Source: a virus. Taken from it: a stretch of 23,706 nt of DNA. Location of the stretch: positions 1 to 23,706 of IMG/VR virus record IMGVR_UViG_3300022921_000111; one strand, 5' to 3'. Below are positions 1-7,154 of this stretch, one piece after another; the first letter of the stretch is position 1, and each line of letters begins with the position of its first letter. The translations under genes were made by a program, and so were the position numbers. The notes below the pieces were generated by a model that ran no database searches, was not told the origin of the DNA, and saw only the letters and a list, made by a program, of their open reading frames with translations.

Positions 1-1120
1 CTGATGCATTAATTCCACCCTCTTTCATGGCGGTAAGGAAGAATGCGAGATCCTCAACATCTCCACCAAGCTGTTTGACTACTGGACCAGCTTTTGGAAT
101 AGCCGTGGTAAGATCTTCAATGCTAACAACAGTTTGGTTTTCAACTGCGTTTAAGAAGTCAATTTTATTTGACAAATCATCTGCAGCTACACCAAATGCG
201 TTAGTTAGAGAAATAGTTGTTTCTAGTGCTTTTTCTTGCTCTACCCCACCAAGGACAGCTAGCTTGGATGCTTCGCCTACCTGCGCAAGAAGATCTGCAC
301 CCATCTTACCCATAGCCGCAGCATCAGCTGCCATCTCCATGGTGTCTTTAAGAGCTACGCCATATTTTGTGAACTCTCTACCAAGTGTTTGCAGCTGCTC
401 AAGCATTTGATCTGTCTCAGCCTGGGTAGTAAATAGCTCACCGTAAACACGCTTAAACCTAATAGCCTGTTCTTCTAGGTCCATGAATGTTTTAGCAGCA
501 ACCGTACCAAAGATAGTAAGAGGAACGGTGAAACCAACCATAAGCTGACGACCAGCCCACTGGGTGTTCTTACCAAAGTTTAGAAGGTTTGTAGAACCCT
601 GTCTTAGCAACTGATTAAACAATTGCTGTCTTTGAGCAGCAATAGCAGTCTTAGTGGCAAGATTATCTAAGTCTAGTGCTAATGGCCTAACAGCCATTGC
701 TTTCATTGCACCGCTGGCATCACGACCCATTTTAATATACTGAGTCTGAAGAGTCTTTACTCTTTCACGGGCAACCTTATTGATCGTATCAAACTCTGAC
801 CTAAACATTCTTCCGAATGTTTTAGAAGCACCGCCAGCATACCTGAAATACTCTCTCATAGAGAGCTTGTTTGTTTCTAGTGCACGAGTAAACGATTCAG
901 TTGTGGTAGAAACTGTTCGCATAGTAGCAGAAAACTTACCAGTAGCATTAATGCTATTGATAAGATTTCTCTGCATTGCAGCAGAATCAGCAAGGGCAGT
1001 CGCATTTCCCTTTGCCATCGTTTGATGGAACGTGGAAATCTGAGCCTGCAAAGTACGTAGACTGGCTAACGCCTCAGAGGTATTAAGGTTAACGTTAATA
1101 TTGGCTTGTGCGTCAGCCAT
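1..1120 (-). CDS. Tail tape measure protein, N-terminal 373 residues (cut by window edge)
   Basis: The reading frame opens at the ATG at 1120 (MADAQANINVNL) and stays open to the left edge, so only the N-terminus is seen. Residues 1-150 are rich in A, Q, T and R and probably helical. At about 190-208 comes the hydrophobic stretch QLMVGFTVPLTIFG, followed by alanine-rich helices (MAADAAAMGKMGADLL) and ISLTNAFGVAADDL, DLTTAIPKAGPVVKQLGG and FFLTAMKEGGINAS. This pattern is characteristic of the TP901-type phage tape measure core. The protein sets tail length and is threaded inside the tail tube. GGAGAG lies about 11 nt upstream of the ATG. The gene follows the two tail assembly chaperones by 14 bases, the standard position. 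Family assignment is firm; total length is unknown. Confidence 0.93.
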   Translation of the reverse strand, partial: MADAQANINVNLNTSEALASLRTLQAQISTFHQTMAKGNATALADSAAMQRNLINSINATGKFSATMRTVSTTTESFTRALETNKLSMREYFRYAGGASKTFGRMFRSEFDTINKVARERVKTLQTQYIKMGRDASGAMKAMAVRPLALDLDNLATKTAIAAQRQQLFNQLLRQGSTNLLNFGKNTQWAGRQLMVGFTVPLTIFGTVAAKTFMDLEEQAIRFKRVYGELFTTQAETDQMLEQLQTLGREFTKYGVALKDTMEMAADAAAMGKMGADLLAQVGEASKLAVLGGVEQEKALETTISLTNAFGVAADDLSNKIDFLNAVENQTVVSIEDLTTAIPKAGPVVKQLGGDVEDLAFFLTAMKEGGINAS

Positions 1121-1134
1121 CTACGGGCACTCTC

Positions 1135-1452
1135 CTATTGCATATTAATGAGGCTACCTTCGGAGACTCTAGCTCCAGATGCTTCCTCTACAATTCGATA
1201 TACCGTTGGTAGATCGACAATCTCTTCAAGTGCAGTCAGATCTTCAGCTAGTTCAGGCTTGTACTGCTTCATAGCAATCTGTACGCACTCCATAAGAATA
1301 CTCATTGATTTCTCATTATCGTTTACCACCTCTTGAATCTGCTCAAACTTTTGCATGAATGGTCTAAGTAGTGAAATTTTTAGTGGTCGAAGGGAAATCT
1401 CCTGACCGTCGATTAGTTTTACGGTTTTTTCTTCATTTACATTTGTTGCCAT
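1135..1452 (-). CDS. Tail assembly chaperone, short form (gpG-like)
   Basis: A 105-residue protein. I start it at the ATG at 1452 (MATNVNEE) because AAAAGGAGAG lies just upstream; an upstream frame extension would run through this SD. It shares an ordered motif set with the N-terminal half of the preceding gene: LIDG (13-16), PLKI (22-25), IL.EC (52-56), MKQ (61-63), LEE.VD (75-80), PT.Y (82-85), then SG. It is therefore a paralogue of the N-terminal domain of that gene. Its place directly before the tape measure and after the tube protein identifies both as tail assembly chaperones, which coat the tape measure during tail assembly and are absent from the virion. It has its own extended -10 and a strong SD, so it may be made in excess over the long form. 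The role is inferred from position and paralogy. Confidence 0.8.
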   Translation of the reverse strand: MATNVNEEKTVKLIDGQEISLRPLKISLLRPFMQKFEQIQEVVNDNEKSMSILMECVQIAMKQYKPELAEDLTALEEIVDLPTVYRIVEEASGARVSEGSLINMQ

Positions 1453-1482
1453 TATTTTTTTCTCTCCTTTTGAGACTATACA

Positions 1483-1491
1483 ATTATAACA
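1483..1491 (-). promoter_or_regulatory. Extended -10 promoter candidate for the short chaperone
   Basis: On the minus strand this reads TGTTATAAT, a perfect -10 hexamer with the TGn extension. It lies 30 nt before the ATG at 1452 and overlaps the end of the long chaperone gene's stop region. A clear -35 was not seen. The short leader holds the SD AAAAGGAGAG. Confidence 0.5.
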
Positions 1492-1495
1492 CAAA

Positions 1496-2200
1496 CTAGT
1501 CTTTCTTGCGATCTACCCGTTCGTAAGAAAGACCCATACCAATACCAAAACCAGCCTTTGCTGCGTTTTGTCCTTGTAGTGAAAGTATATCATCTGGATC
1601 ACTACTTTGTCCACCGCTGAAGACTCTGGCCTTCATTTCTTCCCAAGGATCACGACCATTGTTTTCTTCTTTTTCTAGGTCAACACCTTGTAGTGCAGCG
1701 TCAAACTTTCTTTGATTATTTTCTATTTCTCTTTTGGTTTCTATTATCTTTATAAGTTCGGGCATAGTGATAGAAGATTCTAGATCATCAAAGCTTTTCC
1801 AGCTACCAACAAGGAATGCTTCTGCCTCTAAGCCAACTAGATCAAAGTCTTCCCAAGACCCCTGCTTCTCTGCATTATCTTTAGCCTGACTTTCTATGTT
1901 TTCTTCTTTATCTGGATTAATTTTAATACCAGAGCAAAGATCTAGAATTTTGTATATGGTTGGCATATCTACAAGCTCTTCTAGATCTGCCCTCGTTTGA
2001 ACAACGGGGTAGTGCTGCTTCATGCAAACAGTAGCACACTCAGAAAGAACAGAGATAGCCTCAAAATCACCCTTGGCAAATTTGATTAGATTAAAATAAG
2101 ACATGAACTCTACATAGAACTTAATCTTAAGTGGACCCATCTGTACAAGGGTGCCATCAATAAGATTAATATATCCAGTCTCAAAAACTCTTTTTACCAT
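1496..2200 (-). CDS. Tail assembly chaperone, long form (gpGT-like, single frame)
   Basis: A 234-residue protein starting at the ATG at 2200 (MVKRVFETG). The frame can be extended upstream to a TTG at 2236, but that codon lies inside a terminator hairpin, so I reject it. Residues 1-95 match the short chaperone motif for motif (LIDG at the same residues 13-16, PLKI, LSEC, MKQ, LEELVD, PTIY, SG). Residues about 110-234 add a T-like extension: SWEDFD, EAEAFLVGSWKSFDDLE, MPELIKII, AALQGVDL, then an acidic tail ending in basic residues. In many long-tailed phages this extension is reached by a programmed frameshift; here it is fused in one frame. No SD precedes the ATG. Instead TGGTACAAT ends 6 nt upstream, suggesting a leaderless transcript. 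Confidence 0.8.
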   Translation of the reverse strand: MVKRVFETGYINLIDGTLVQMGPLKIKFYVEFMSYFNLIKFAKGDFEAISVLSECATVCMKQHYPVVQTRADLEELVDMPTIYKILDLCSGIKINPDKEENIESQAKDNAEKQGSWEDFDLVGLEAEAFLVGSWKSFDDLESSITMPELIKIIETKREIENNQRKFDAALQGVDLEKEENNGRDPWEEMKARVFSGGQSSDPDDILSLQGQNAAKAGFGIGMGLSYERVDRKKD

Positions 2201-2206
2201 TAATAC

Positions 2207-2215
2207 ATTGTACCA
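2207..2215 (-). promoter_or_regulatory. Extended -10 (TGGTACAAT), 6 nt before ATG: leaderless promoter candidate
   Basis: TGG TACAAT is followed by GTATTA and then the ATG at 2200, which puts the expected transcription start at or next to the A of ATG. No SD exists. The same nonamer at the same distance occurs before the gene at 22301. A weak TTGCTC is possible as a -35 with an 18-nt spacer, and it would fall inside the terminator loop upstream. Confidence 0.5.
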
Positions 2216-2219
2216 AAAC

Positions 2220-2252
2220 AATACAGCCCAGAGCAAGGCCCTGGGCTGTATT
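2220..2252 (-). terminator. Intrinsic terminator after the tail tube gene
   Basis: A perfect 12-bp inverted repeat: AATACAGCCCAG at 2220-2231 pairs with CTGGGCTGTATT at 2241-2252 around a 9-nt loop. On the minus strand it starts about 15 nt after the stop of the major tail protein gene and is followed by GTTTTGG, a short T tract. It would insulate the very highly expressed tube gene from the chaperones. Confidence 0.75.
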
Positions 2253-2267
2253 ATGTGTTTAGTTAGA

Positions 2268-2945
2268 CTATGAAATTAGAGATAGTGTACGGTCAACGAT
2301 CTTACCATATGATGCTGTGTCATCATCTGGAAGAAGGCGGAACGATACCTCGTACATAGTAGGCTCATCACGCTTTGCAGAAACTGTAACGCTCTCGATA
2401 GAGAGTGCACGGTATGCAACGTAGATGCGCTCGATGGATTCTGAAGCTGCACAGTCACCTGTACCTGGACCAATGGCTACCAAACCACGTTCTACTGGAC
2501 ATTCACCGATGTCACCAGCAGACATGTTCAATACCTTGTTTCCAGCCCACTTTGTGTTGTCGAAATCGTCAGCAGTGGAAGAACCATTTGCATCGATGTC
2601 GGCTTCTTTACCAGCTAGTGAGAATAGAAGGTTTTCGAGTGTTGCCTCAGCGAAAGCAGTGTTAAGGTTAACCTGCATTCCCTGCTTGTAAAGCTTAGCA
2701 ACGTCCAAAACCTGGTCTACCTGGACCTCACCGAAGTCTGGCTGGAAAACGATCTCAAGACCGTTCATGGTGTATCCAACGTTACGGAAGGCGTCGGTGT
2801 TTGGTGCTGTTGACAATGTTGTCTTGTAAGAAACATCCTCATCCAATGCTGGAAGAGAGTCATCAATCAGCGTACCGTCCTCGTAAGTGAATAGCGCAGC
2901 TGCACCAACGATAATGTTGGTACTTTGACCACGAGAATATGCCAT
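2268..2945 (-). CDS. Major tail protein (tail tube subunit)
   Basis: A 225-residue protein, MAYSRGQSTNIIVGAAALFTYEDGT, rich in beta-type sequence with a central acidic, Asp-rich loop (about 115-130) and a C-terminal segment with AYRALSIESVTVSAKRDEP then MYEVSFRLLPDD. Size, composition and position between the neck genes and the chaperones plus tape measure fit a siphovirus tube subunit that polymerises around the tape measure. GAGGTGA lies about 8 nt before the ATG, a strong SD. The gene has a 52-nt leader behind a TATAAT box and is followed by a 12-bp terminator. This is an isolated unit suited to high expression. I did not identify a named family by motif; the call rests mainly on position. 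Confidence 0.8.
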   Translation of the reverse strand: MAYSRGQSTNIIVGAAALFTYEDGTLIDDSLPALDEDVSYKTTLSTAPNTDAFRNVGYTMNGLEIVFQPDFGEVQVDQVLDVAKLYKQGMQVNLNTAFAEATLENLLFSLAGKEADIDANGSSTADDFDNTKWAGNKVLNMSAGDIGECPVERGLVAIGPGTGDCAASESIERIYVAYRALSIESVTVSAKRDEPTMYEVSFRLLPDDDTASYGKIVDRTLSLIS

Positions 2946-2997
2946 AATTTTTCACCTCATTTTCTATAATGAAATATGGGCGTGTTTCCTCATTACT

Positions 2998-3003
2998 ATT
3001 ATA
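2998..3003 (-). promoter_or_regulatory. -10 candidate (TATAAT) upstream of the tail tube gene
   Basis: Perfect TATAAT on the minus strand, in the sequence GTGTATATAAT, lying 52 nt before the ATG at 2945 and just after the stop codon of the preceding gene. The leader that follows carries GAGGTGA as SD. Confidence 0.45.
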
Positions 3004-3011
3004 TACACCAT

Positions 3012-3560
3012 TTATGAATAATCGTGAACATGGTAGTCATAATTAATAATTAACTTTGTAGCAATAAAAGTTCTATTGGTTTGTTGTGATACGATGTCTC
3101 TTGATTCTTCCAGAGAAAAGAGATTCATTTCATGAAAGAATACTGGCTTAAATGTTCTTTGTAGTCTACCGCTGCCGAGGACTACCATCCCAGCATTGTT
3201 TGTGTTTTCTGATATCCAGGCATTAACCTCTTGAGCAGACTCATCTTTTCTATCTAGAAGATCTTGAATAACCTGTGTTGTCTCTAGCAATAATTCTGGA
3301 TCACTATTCATCTTGTATAAGTAAAGCATCATCTGCTCACACTTTACGTGTGGGAAAGCTTGTCTATTAAGCCTGAACATTCTGTCATATACTCCGAAGA
3401 CATCATTGGCCATAGAGGGGTTTGATTTTACGAGTGCGTTAATGTCTGTTGGCATTGTTGGGAAAAATTTAAATGCACCCTTAAATTTACCAGCCAATCT
3501 CTGTGGGACCTTTTCGGCAAGGTATTCGTTAATCAAAACTGGTGGATAAGTTATAGCCAT
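3012..3560 (-). CDS. Probable tail terminator protein
   Basis: A 182-residue protein, MAITYPPVLINEYLAEKVPQ, with no motif I can tie to a named family. It is the last gene before the tube protein, where siphoviruses usually encode the tail terminator (lambda gpU / SPP1 gp17-like) that caps the tube and joins it to the head. It contains FPTMPTDIN, a helical middle with repeated leucines, and a beta-type C-terminus (RTFIATKLIINYDYHVHDY) that is compatible with that fold. The start overlaps the previous stop as TAATG, with GGGAG upstream, so translation is probably coupled. Function is inferred from gene order only. Confidence 0.5.
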   Translation of the reverse strand: MAITYPPVLINEYLAEKVPQRLAGKFKGAFKFFPTMPTDINALVKSNPSMANDVFGVYDRMFRLNRQAFPHVKCEQMMLYLYKMNSDPELLLETTQVIQDLLDRKDESAQEVNAWISENTNNAGMVVLGSGRLQRTFKPVFFHEMNLFSLEESRDIVSQQTNRTFIATKLIINYDYHVHDYS

Positions 3561-4240
3561 TATCTATCTACTCCCATGCTAGTAATCCATCTATAGCCAG
3601 CAGCAACACCAGCACTTCTACCAACCTTAAGACCAGCTTGTAGATTTTTGTTATATGTGACAACATTGCCGAATCTTTTATTCAATCCAGTTGTTTGAAG
3701 TATTGCCTGGGTAAAGTATTTATTTACGAACAGCTCAAAAGTAGCACCGAAGCTACCCTGCACATACGATCCACCAGGATTGTCTACAGTAACAGTATTT
3801 GGTGTAGCAATAGTATTGCCGTCAATATCAAATACAAGTCTCTCGGCGTTGGTTGGTGAAATTCTTACAGAAATTCCAGCTTCCATTACCCTTGCCTTAT
3901 TATAAAAAGGAACGGTAGACCCATTACGAATAGATGTTGATTGTCTAAAGGTAGACATCATAGAAAGACCGAGGTTGCTGATTGTGTAGTCAATATCAAA
4001 AAGCCTACCCTCTGGGCTTCCAGTCTGATACCACTCATAAACGTGGTGCAAGGCTTCTGGATTTTGCCTAGCAGAAGAATCTATAAACTGTTCTAGAATT
4101 TCTTTTGTGCCCTCACCAAGCTGTGCAAAGAATAGTGTCTTGCCTCTTTCTACACCCTCAATGAAGCCAAAAGAATAGTCAACGAGATTTCTCATCTGCT
4201 TATTGAATAATCCGTTACGATCAAAGGTTACGCTAATCAT
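3560..4240 (-). CDS. Neck / tail-completion protein candidate
   Basis: A 226-residue protein, MISVTFDRNGLFNKQMRNLVDYSFGFIEGV. It has an N-terminal helical part (EGTKEILEQFIDSSARQNPEALHHVYEWYQTGSPEGRLFDI) and a beta-rich, Asn/Gly-rich centre with IDGNTIATPNTVTV. The C-terminal region is basic. The position, third connector gene after the capsid, is where HK97 gp10-like tail-completion or neck proteins sit. It overlaps the preceding gene by 4 bases (ATGA) and the following one by TAATG, so the four neck genes form one coupled run. I recall similar proteins with the EWYQTGSPEGRLFD motif from actinobacteriophages. The exact role is not proved. Confidence 0.5.
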   Translation of the reverse strand: MISVTFDRNGLFNKQMRNLVDYSFGFIEGVERGKTLFFAQLGEGTKEILEQFIDSSARQNPEALHHVYEWYQTGSPEGRLFDIDYTISNLGLSMMSTFRQSTSIRNGSTVPFYNKARVMEAGISVRISPTNAERLVFDIDGNTIATPNTVTVDNPGGSYVQGSFGATFELFVNKYFTQAILQTTGLNKRFGNVVTYNKNLQAGLKVGRSAGVAAGYRWITSMGVDR

Positions 4241-4683
4241 ACATCAAACCCCTGATTCTCAGATCTTCTAAGTATCATTTTGTAATACTCTACGCTACCA
4301 AATGGTCCAACAAATGGTTGAAAAGTAGCAATCTCAAAGAGAGTTGACTTCCCTACCCTTGGGCCATCAGACTCAACATAAATTTCATTACAGTTTTTGT
4401 CTTTAATGTTAGTCAAAATAATGTTCGTAAGACCAAACGTTTCATCAAAAGAACTCTTTCTAATGTCATCTTTTACTCTAGAAATAAGAAGAGAATCTTT
4501 TAGGACTTCAATATTAATATCTATTTCTTCTTTATAGTTTGATCCAGCATACACAAAGTTTCCAACAATAACTTTATCAAACGTCCATGTCTTAGCTACA
4601 TTGCCGTATGCACCCTGCTCAATAATTGGATAGTAAACTTCCGCCTGCATTGGAAAGCGAAAATCTTTAGTATCGCAACTCAT
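4237..4683 (-). CDS. Head closure / stopper-like protein candidate
   Basis: A 148-residue protein, MSCDTKDFRFPMQAEVYYPIIEQGAYGNVAKTWTFDKVIVGNF, made mostly of predicted beta strands: EVYYPIIEQ, TWTFDKVIVGNF, NIEVLKDSLLISRV, NIILTNI, STLFEIATFQPFVGPF, YYKMILRRSE. This layout, an SH3-like beta barrel with the phrase W.fd..i.g, resembles head-completion stoppers such as SPP1 gp16 and lambda FII. It lies directly after the adaptor, the expected place. The start overlaps the previous stop as TAATG with GGAG upstream; the stop overlaps the next start by 4 bases. Assigned by length, predicted strands and order. Confidence 0.5.
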   Translation of the reverse strand: MSCDTKDFRFPMQAEVYYPIIEQGAYGNVAKTWTFDKVIVGNFVYAGSNYKEEIDINIEVLKDSLLISRVKDDIRKSSFDETFGLTNIILTNIKDKNCNEIYVESDGPRVGKSTLFEIATFQPFVGPFGSVEYYKMILRRSENQGFDV

Positions 4684-5561
4684 TACAGCACTCCTAGAGT
4701 TCCGTATGACCTCGCATAGTTAGACAGAATCTTATCAACAATAACATTACCAGTTCCAGAGAAGGCTTGCTGGGATAGCTGAACCTTAAATTGGTCTGTG
4801 TTGTATGAAGTAATATATCTTTGGAAGTATTCTAGTCTGCCACAATAAATGTCATCAATTAGAAGCTCTGCTGCTTTCTTAATATCTGACGGGATTGTTG
4901 TGTAGCCATGAGTTACAAGAATTCTGTAGTCGAATGATCTTGGAAATCCACGGTAGACATACTTAACATCAAGAAGATCTGAACCTCCAGATGGCATTAT
5001 TAGTGCTGCACCCTCAAGCCTATTAAGATGATCTGTGCTAGCCTCCATGATTGCTGTCTTATCAGAAGTTAGAGAATAAGATGTTTCATAGTCTTCTGGG
5101 TTAGCTGCATCATAAAGCAATACGTTGTTTTCGTATAACTTTAGAACCTTGTTAACTTTATACCATACTGGCAAATAGTCTGAACCAAGGCCCACTGTTT
5201 CGATATATCTTTTACGATAATAGAATCCATCTGCCACGACAGAATCAATAATTGCTCTAGCCAACTCTTCATACCCAGCATATTCTGCAATCTCAGAAGC
5301 GGTAGTGCCTTTAGTCGTTGGATCAACATATGGCCTAACAACAGAAAAGTAGTGTTCTTCGTCATTAACCGTGACTGTGTAAGAGCCGTCGTATTCGTGT
5401 GGAAGAGTAACTGTCAGCTTCCCATTAGAGTCAGATGTTGCGGTGCCTTCTGTAATAGAATGATCAACATCATCAACAATAGTATAAGTATACTCTGTCG
5501 ATGCAGTAAGTCCAGTGATACTAGCATTAGTTGCCAACGAGGGCACTCGCAATATGTCCAT
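4683..5561 (-). CDS. Head-tail adaptor (connector) with an N-terminal Ig-like domain
   Basis: A 292-residue protein. Residues 1-75 look like an Ig/FNIII-type beta domain: SITGLTASTEYTYTIVDD, SNGKLTVTLPHEYDGSYTVTV. Residues about 80-292 resemble gp6/gp15-type head-tail connectors: YEELARAIIDSVVADGFYYRKRY, a central beta region, then VTHGYTTIPSDIKKAAELLIDDIYCGRLEYFQRYI. The phrase HGY..IP.DIK.A..LL is typical of adaptors that bind the portal. It starts 3 bases after the previous stop with only a weak GGAAAG upstream. The fused Ig-like domain is unusual for an adaptor and would project from the neck. Adaptor call moderately confident; Ig-like domain by pattern only. Confidence 0.65.
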   Translation of the reverse strand: MDILRVPSLATNASITGLTASTEYTYTIVDDVDHSITEGTATSDSNGKLTVTLPHEYDGSYTVTVNDEEHYFSVVRPYVDPTTKGTTASEIAEYAGYEELARAIIDSVVADGFYYRKRYIETVGLGSDYLPVWYKVNKVLKLYENNVLLYDAANPEDYETSYSLTSDKTAIMEASTDHLNRLEGAALIMPSGGSDLLDVKYVYRGFPRSFDYRILVTHGYTTIPSDIKKAAELLIDDIYCGRLEYFQRYITSYNTDQFKVQLSQQAFSGTGNVIVDKILSNYARSYGTLGVL

Positions 5562-5564
5562 TTT

Positions 5565-5924
5565 CTACTTTCCGTATTCCCTAGCGACTTCTTCTGGTGT
5601 AGCTTCACGAATGTAGGACTTGCCTAACCACGCATTAGCTGCATCTCTTGTCACTATGTTGTATCCGACAGACACTCTCCCAACACCACTCCAATTGGCA
5701 TTTCTTCCAGAGAAGATCGCCACCATCTCTTTTTCAGACTTAACCTTTTTAGGCTTATCCTGAATAGAAGTGTCTATTGGCCTATCTGTGCTCCCAATAG
5801 CTCCATCTGCTACTGGGGCAAGAACTTGTTGTTTAGTTTTTTTACTACCTTTGGAACCAGTGATTGTATTGTTTTGAAAATTTTTTGGTACAGGGTTTTT
5901 GATAGCTTGCTCTTTACCTGGCAT
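5565..5924 (-). CDS. Small conserved head-associated protein, function unknown
   Basis: A 119-residue protein. I start it at the ATG at 5924 (MPGKEQAIKNP) because AAGGAGGAAATA lies immediately upstream; a longer frame begins with a TTG at 5942 and would translate through this SD. The first 70 residues are basic, Lys/Gln/Ser-rich and probably disordered. The C-terminus is compact: VAIFSGRNANWSGVGRVSVGYNIVT then AWLGKSYIREATPEEVAREYG. I recall such YNIVT..A..WL....REATPEEVA tails in small proteins after the capsid gene of other phages but cannot name a function. It is the first gene after the capsid terminator, with its own extended -10 and strong SD. Confidence 0.7.
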   Translation of the reverse strand: MPGKEQAIKNPVPKNFQNNTITGSKGSKKTKQQVLAPVADGAIGSTDRPIDTSIQDKPKKVKSEKEMVAIFSGRNANWSGVGRVSVGYNIVTRDAANAWLGKSYIREATPEEVAREYGK

Positions 5925-5941
5925 TATTTCCTCCTTAAACA

Positions 5942-5950
5942 ATTATATCA
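5942..5950 (-). promoter_or_regulatory. Extended -10 (TGATATAAT) promoter candidate after the capsid terminator
   Basis: Perfect TATAAT with a TGA extension, placed just downstream of the capsid terminator and 17 nt before the ATG at 5924. No -35 is possible at the usual spacing because that position falls in the terminator stem, so it would act as an extended -10 promoter. It could restart transcription of the neck genes. Confidence 0.5.
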
Positions 5951-5962
5951 GTAAATTAGAAA

Positions 5963-5988
5963 GGGGACGGAGCAATCGCTCCGTCCCC
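5963..5988 (-). terminator. Intrinsic terminator after the major capsid gene
   Basis: A perfect 11-bp GC-rich stem: GGGGACGGAGC at 5963-5973 pairs with GCTCCGTCCCC at 5978-5988 around a 4-nt loop. On the minus strand it is followed by TTTCTAATTT. It begins about 21 nt after the capsid stop codon. It would end a high-level capsid transcript and lower expression of the neck genes. Confidence 0.85.
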
Positions 5989-6009
5989 AATCTATTGGGT
6001 TAACTAGGA

Positions 6010-7131
6010 TTAGCTAGCGTCTGCCTCTGCATCTGCGAAGGCAATAGCATCCTCTTCTTCCCACTGGATTCCGAAACGGACGAACACAGTGTACTCGATT
6101 GTGTCCTTCTTCGCAACGTACTCACGGTTAACCGTGATGTCACGCTGGAAGCCCCAGATGCGGTTGCTTGGGAATGTAAGGTCTACATAGCCCTCTGGGT
6201 AGTATGGAACCTCCATTACGTCGATTCCTAGAACACGAGTGGTACGAGCACCACCGAATGTCTGTCCAACACCGTCAAGGTAGGACTGAGCGTTAGCTTC
6301 AGTTCCAGATACCTGTCCAGCAAATGCTTCAGCAATAGCGTCAGAAAGTGTACCGTTGTTCTTAACGATACCCTGGAATGCATCTGTACCAGCGTAGAAC
6401 TTGAGGTTGTTCTTTAGAGCACGGAACTTACGTGGCATTGCAAGAATGATTTCCTGCATTACCTCTGGGGTCCAAGCGTTGTCAGTAACTGTAACAACGG
6501 CTTCATTTGCGTCACCGTTTGTCTTAGTTCTGTTAACGAACCCATCCATGATCGAAAGGAAGTTACCTGTTGAACCGTCACCATTAATGGCTAGGTCTTC
6601 GATGTCATTTGCGAATGCATTTGTCATCAAACGAACCAGGTGGTCCTCAAGACCAGCACCCTCAACGTTGTCTTCAAGTGCTTCTGCTGTTACCTCCCAG
6701 TCAAGACGAATCTTCTTTGTAGTAAGTTCGACCTTGCTGAAGGTTGCGCCAGTGTTGGTGTAGTCACCAATACCTTGTGATGCCGCACGAATAACACGCT
6801 CTCCAACGTTAACTTTCTCAAGCTCCATTGTGTTTGCACGCATAGTCACACGACGACCATCTTTGGCGAGAACTGTTCCGTCCCAGACATAGTCAATAAA
6901 ACGACGAGCCTGTTCTGGACGAAGGATACCACTTGCTGCATCACCCGAAGGATTTACGGCATTTGGACCTGTAGTTACGCCAAAGCTAGCGGTAGGAATG
7001 TTGCCCAGTGTGTCAGCGCCAGGGTTTGTTACCCCACCGATGCCACCAGATGCAAAACCACCCTCAGCGTTATAACGGCCTGAGTCAGCGTCTGCACTGT
7101 CTGGATTATTCTTCTTAATCTCTTCCGACAT
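6010..7131 (-). CDS. Major capsid protein (HK97-fold)
   Basis: A 373-residue protein. Residues 1-75 are Gly/Asn/Ser-rich and flexible. The core then begins with ILRPEQARRFIDYVWDGTVLAKDGRR, MELEKVNVGERVIRAASQG and TGATFSKVELTTKKIRLDWEVT, typical of HK97-fold shells with N-arm and E-loop segments. It continues with LVRLMTNAFANDIEDLAINGDG (spine helix and G-loop) and ends with a P-domain-like FPSNRIWGFQRDITVNREYV and FVRFGIQW. It follows the protease-scaffold gene, the usual order. AGGAGGTGA precedes the ATG by 3 nt beyond a strong SD core, the best ribosome site in the window, and a strong terminator follows. Both features fit the most abundant virion protein. Confidence 0.92.
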   Translation of the reverse strand: MSEEIKKNNPDSADADSGRYNAEGGFASGGIGGVTNPGADTLGNIPTASFGVTTGPNAVNPSGDAASGILRPEQARRFIDYVWDGTVLAKDGRRVTMRANTMELEKVNVGERVIRAASQGIGDYTNTGATFSKVELTTKKIRLDWEVTAEALEDNVEGAGLEDHLVRLMTNAFANDIEDLAINGDGSTGNFLSIMDGFVNRTKTNGDANEAVVTVTDNAWTPEVMQEIILAMPRKFRALKNNLKFYAGTDAFQGIVKNNGTLSDAIAEAFAGQVSGTEANAQSYLDGVGQTFGGARTTRVLGIDVMEVPYYPEGYVDLTFPSNRIWGFQRDITVNREYVAKKDTIEYTVFVRFGIQWEEEDAIAFADAEADAS

Positions 7132-7154
7132 TTGTCACCTCCTAAGTGATTTTA

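Noticed and set aside
27-410. Plus-strand frame at the left edge
   Set aside because: The minus strand here encodes the tape measure without interruption to the window edge; the plus frame is its shadow.
1453-1494. Upstream start extending the short chaperone by 14 residues
   Set aside because: The extension covers the SD AAAAGGAGAG and has no homology to the long form.
1120-1500. Programmed frameshift between the chaperone genes
   Set aside because: The long gene ends before the short one begins, both carry the same N-type domain, and each has its own start signals.
2201-2236. Upstream TTG start for the long chaperone
   Set aside because: It lies inside the terminator hairpin and upstream of the -10; the conserved LIDG spacing fits the ATG at 2200.
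5925-5942. Upstream TTG start for the 119-residue head protein
   Set aside because: The extension would be encoded by the SD sequence AAGGAGG itself; the ATG at 5924 follows it at ideal distance.
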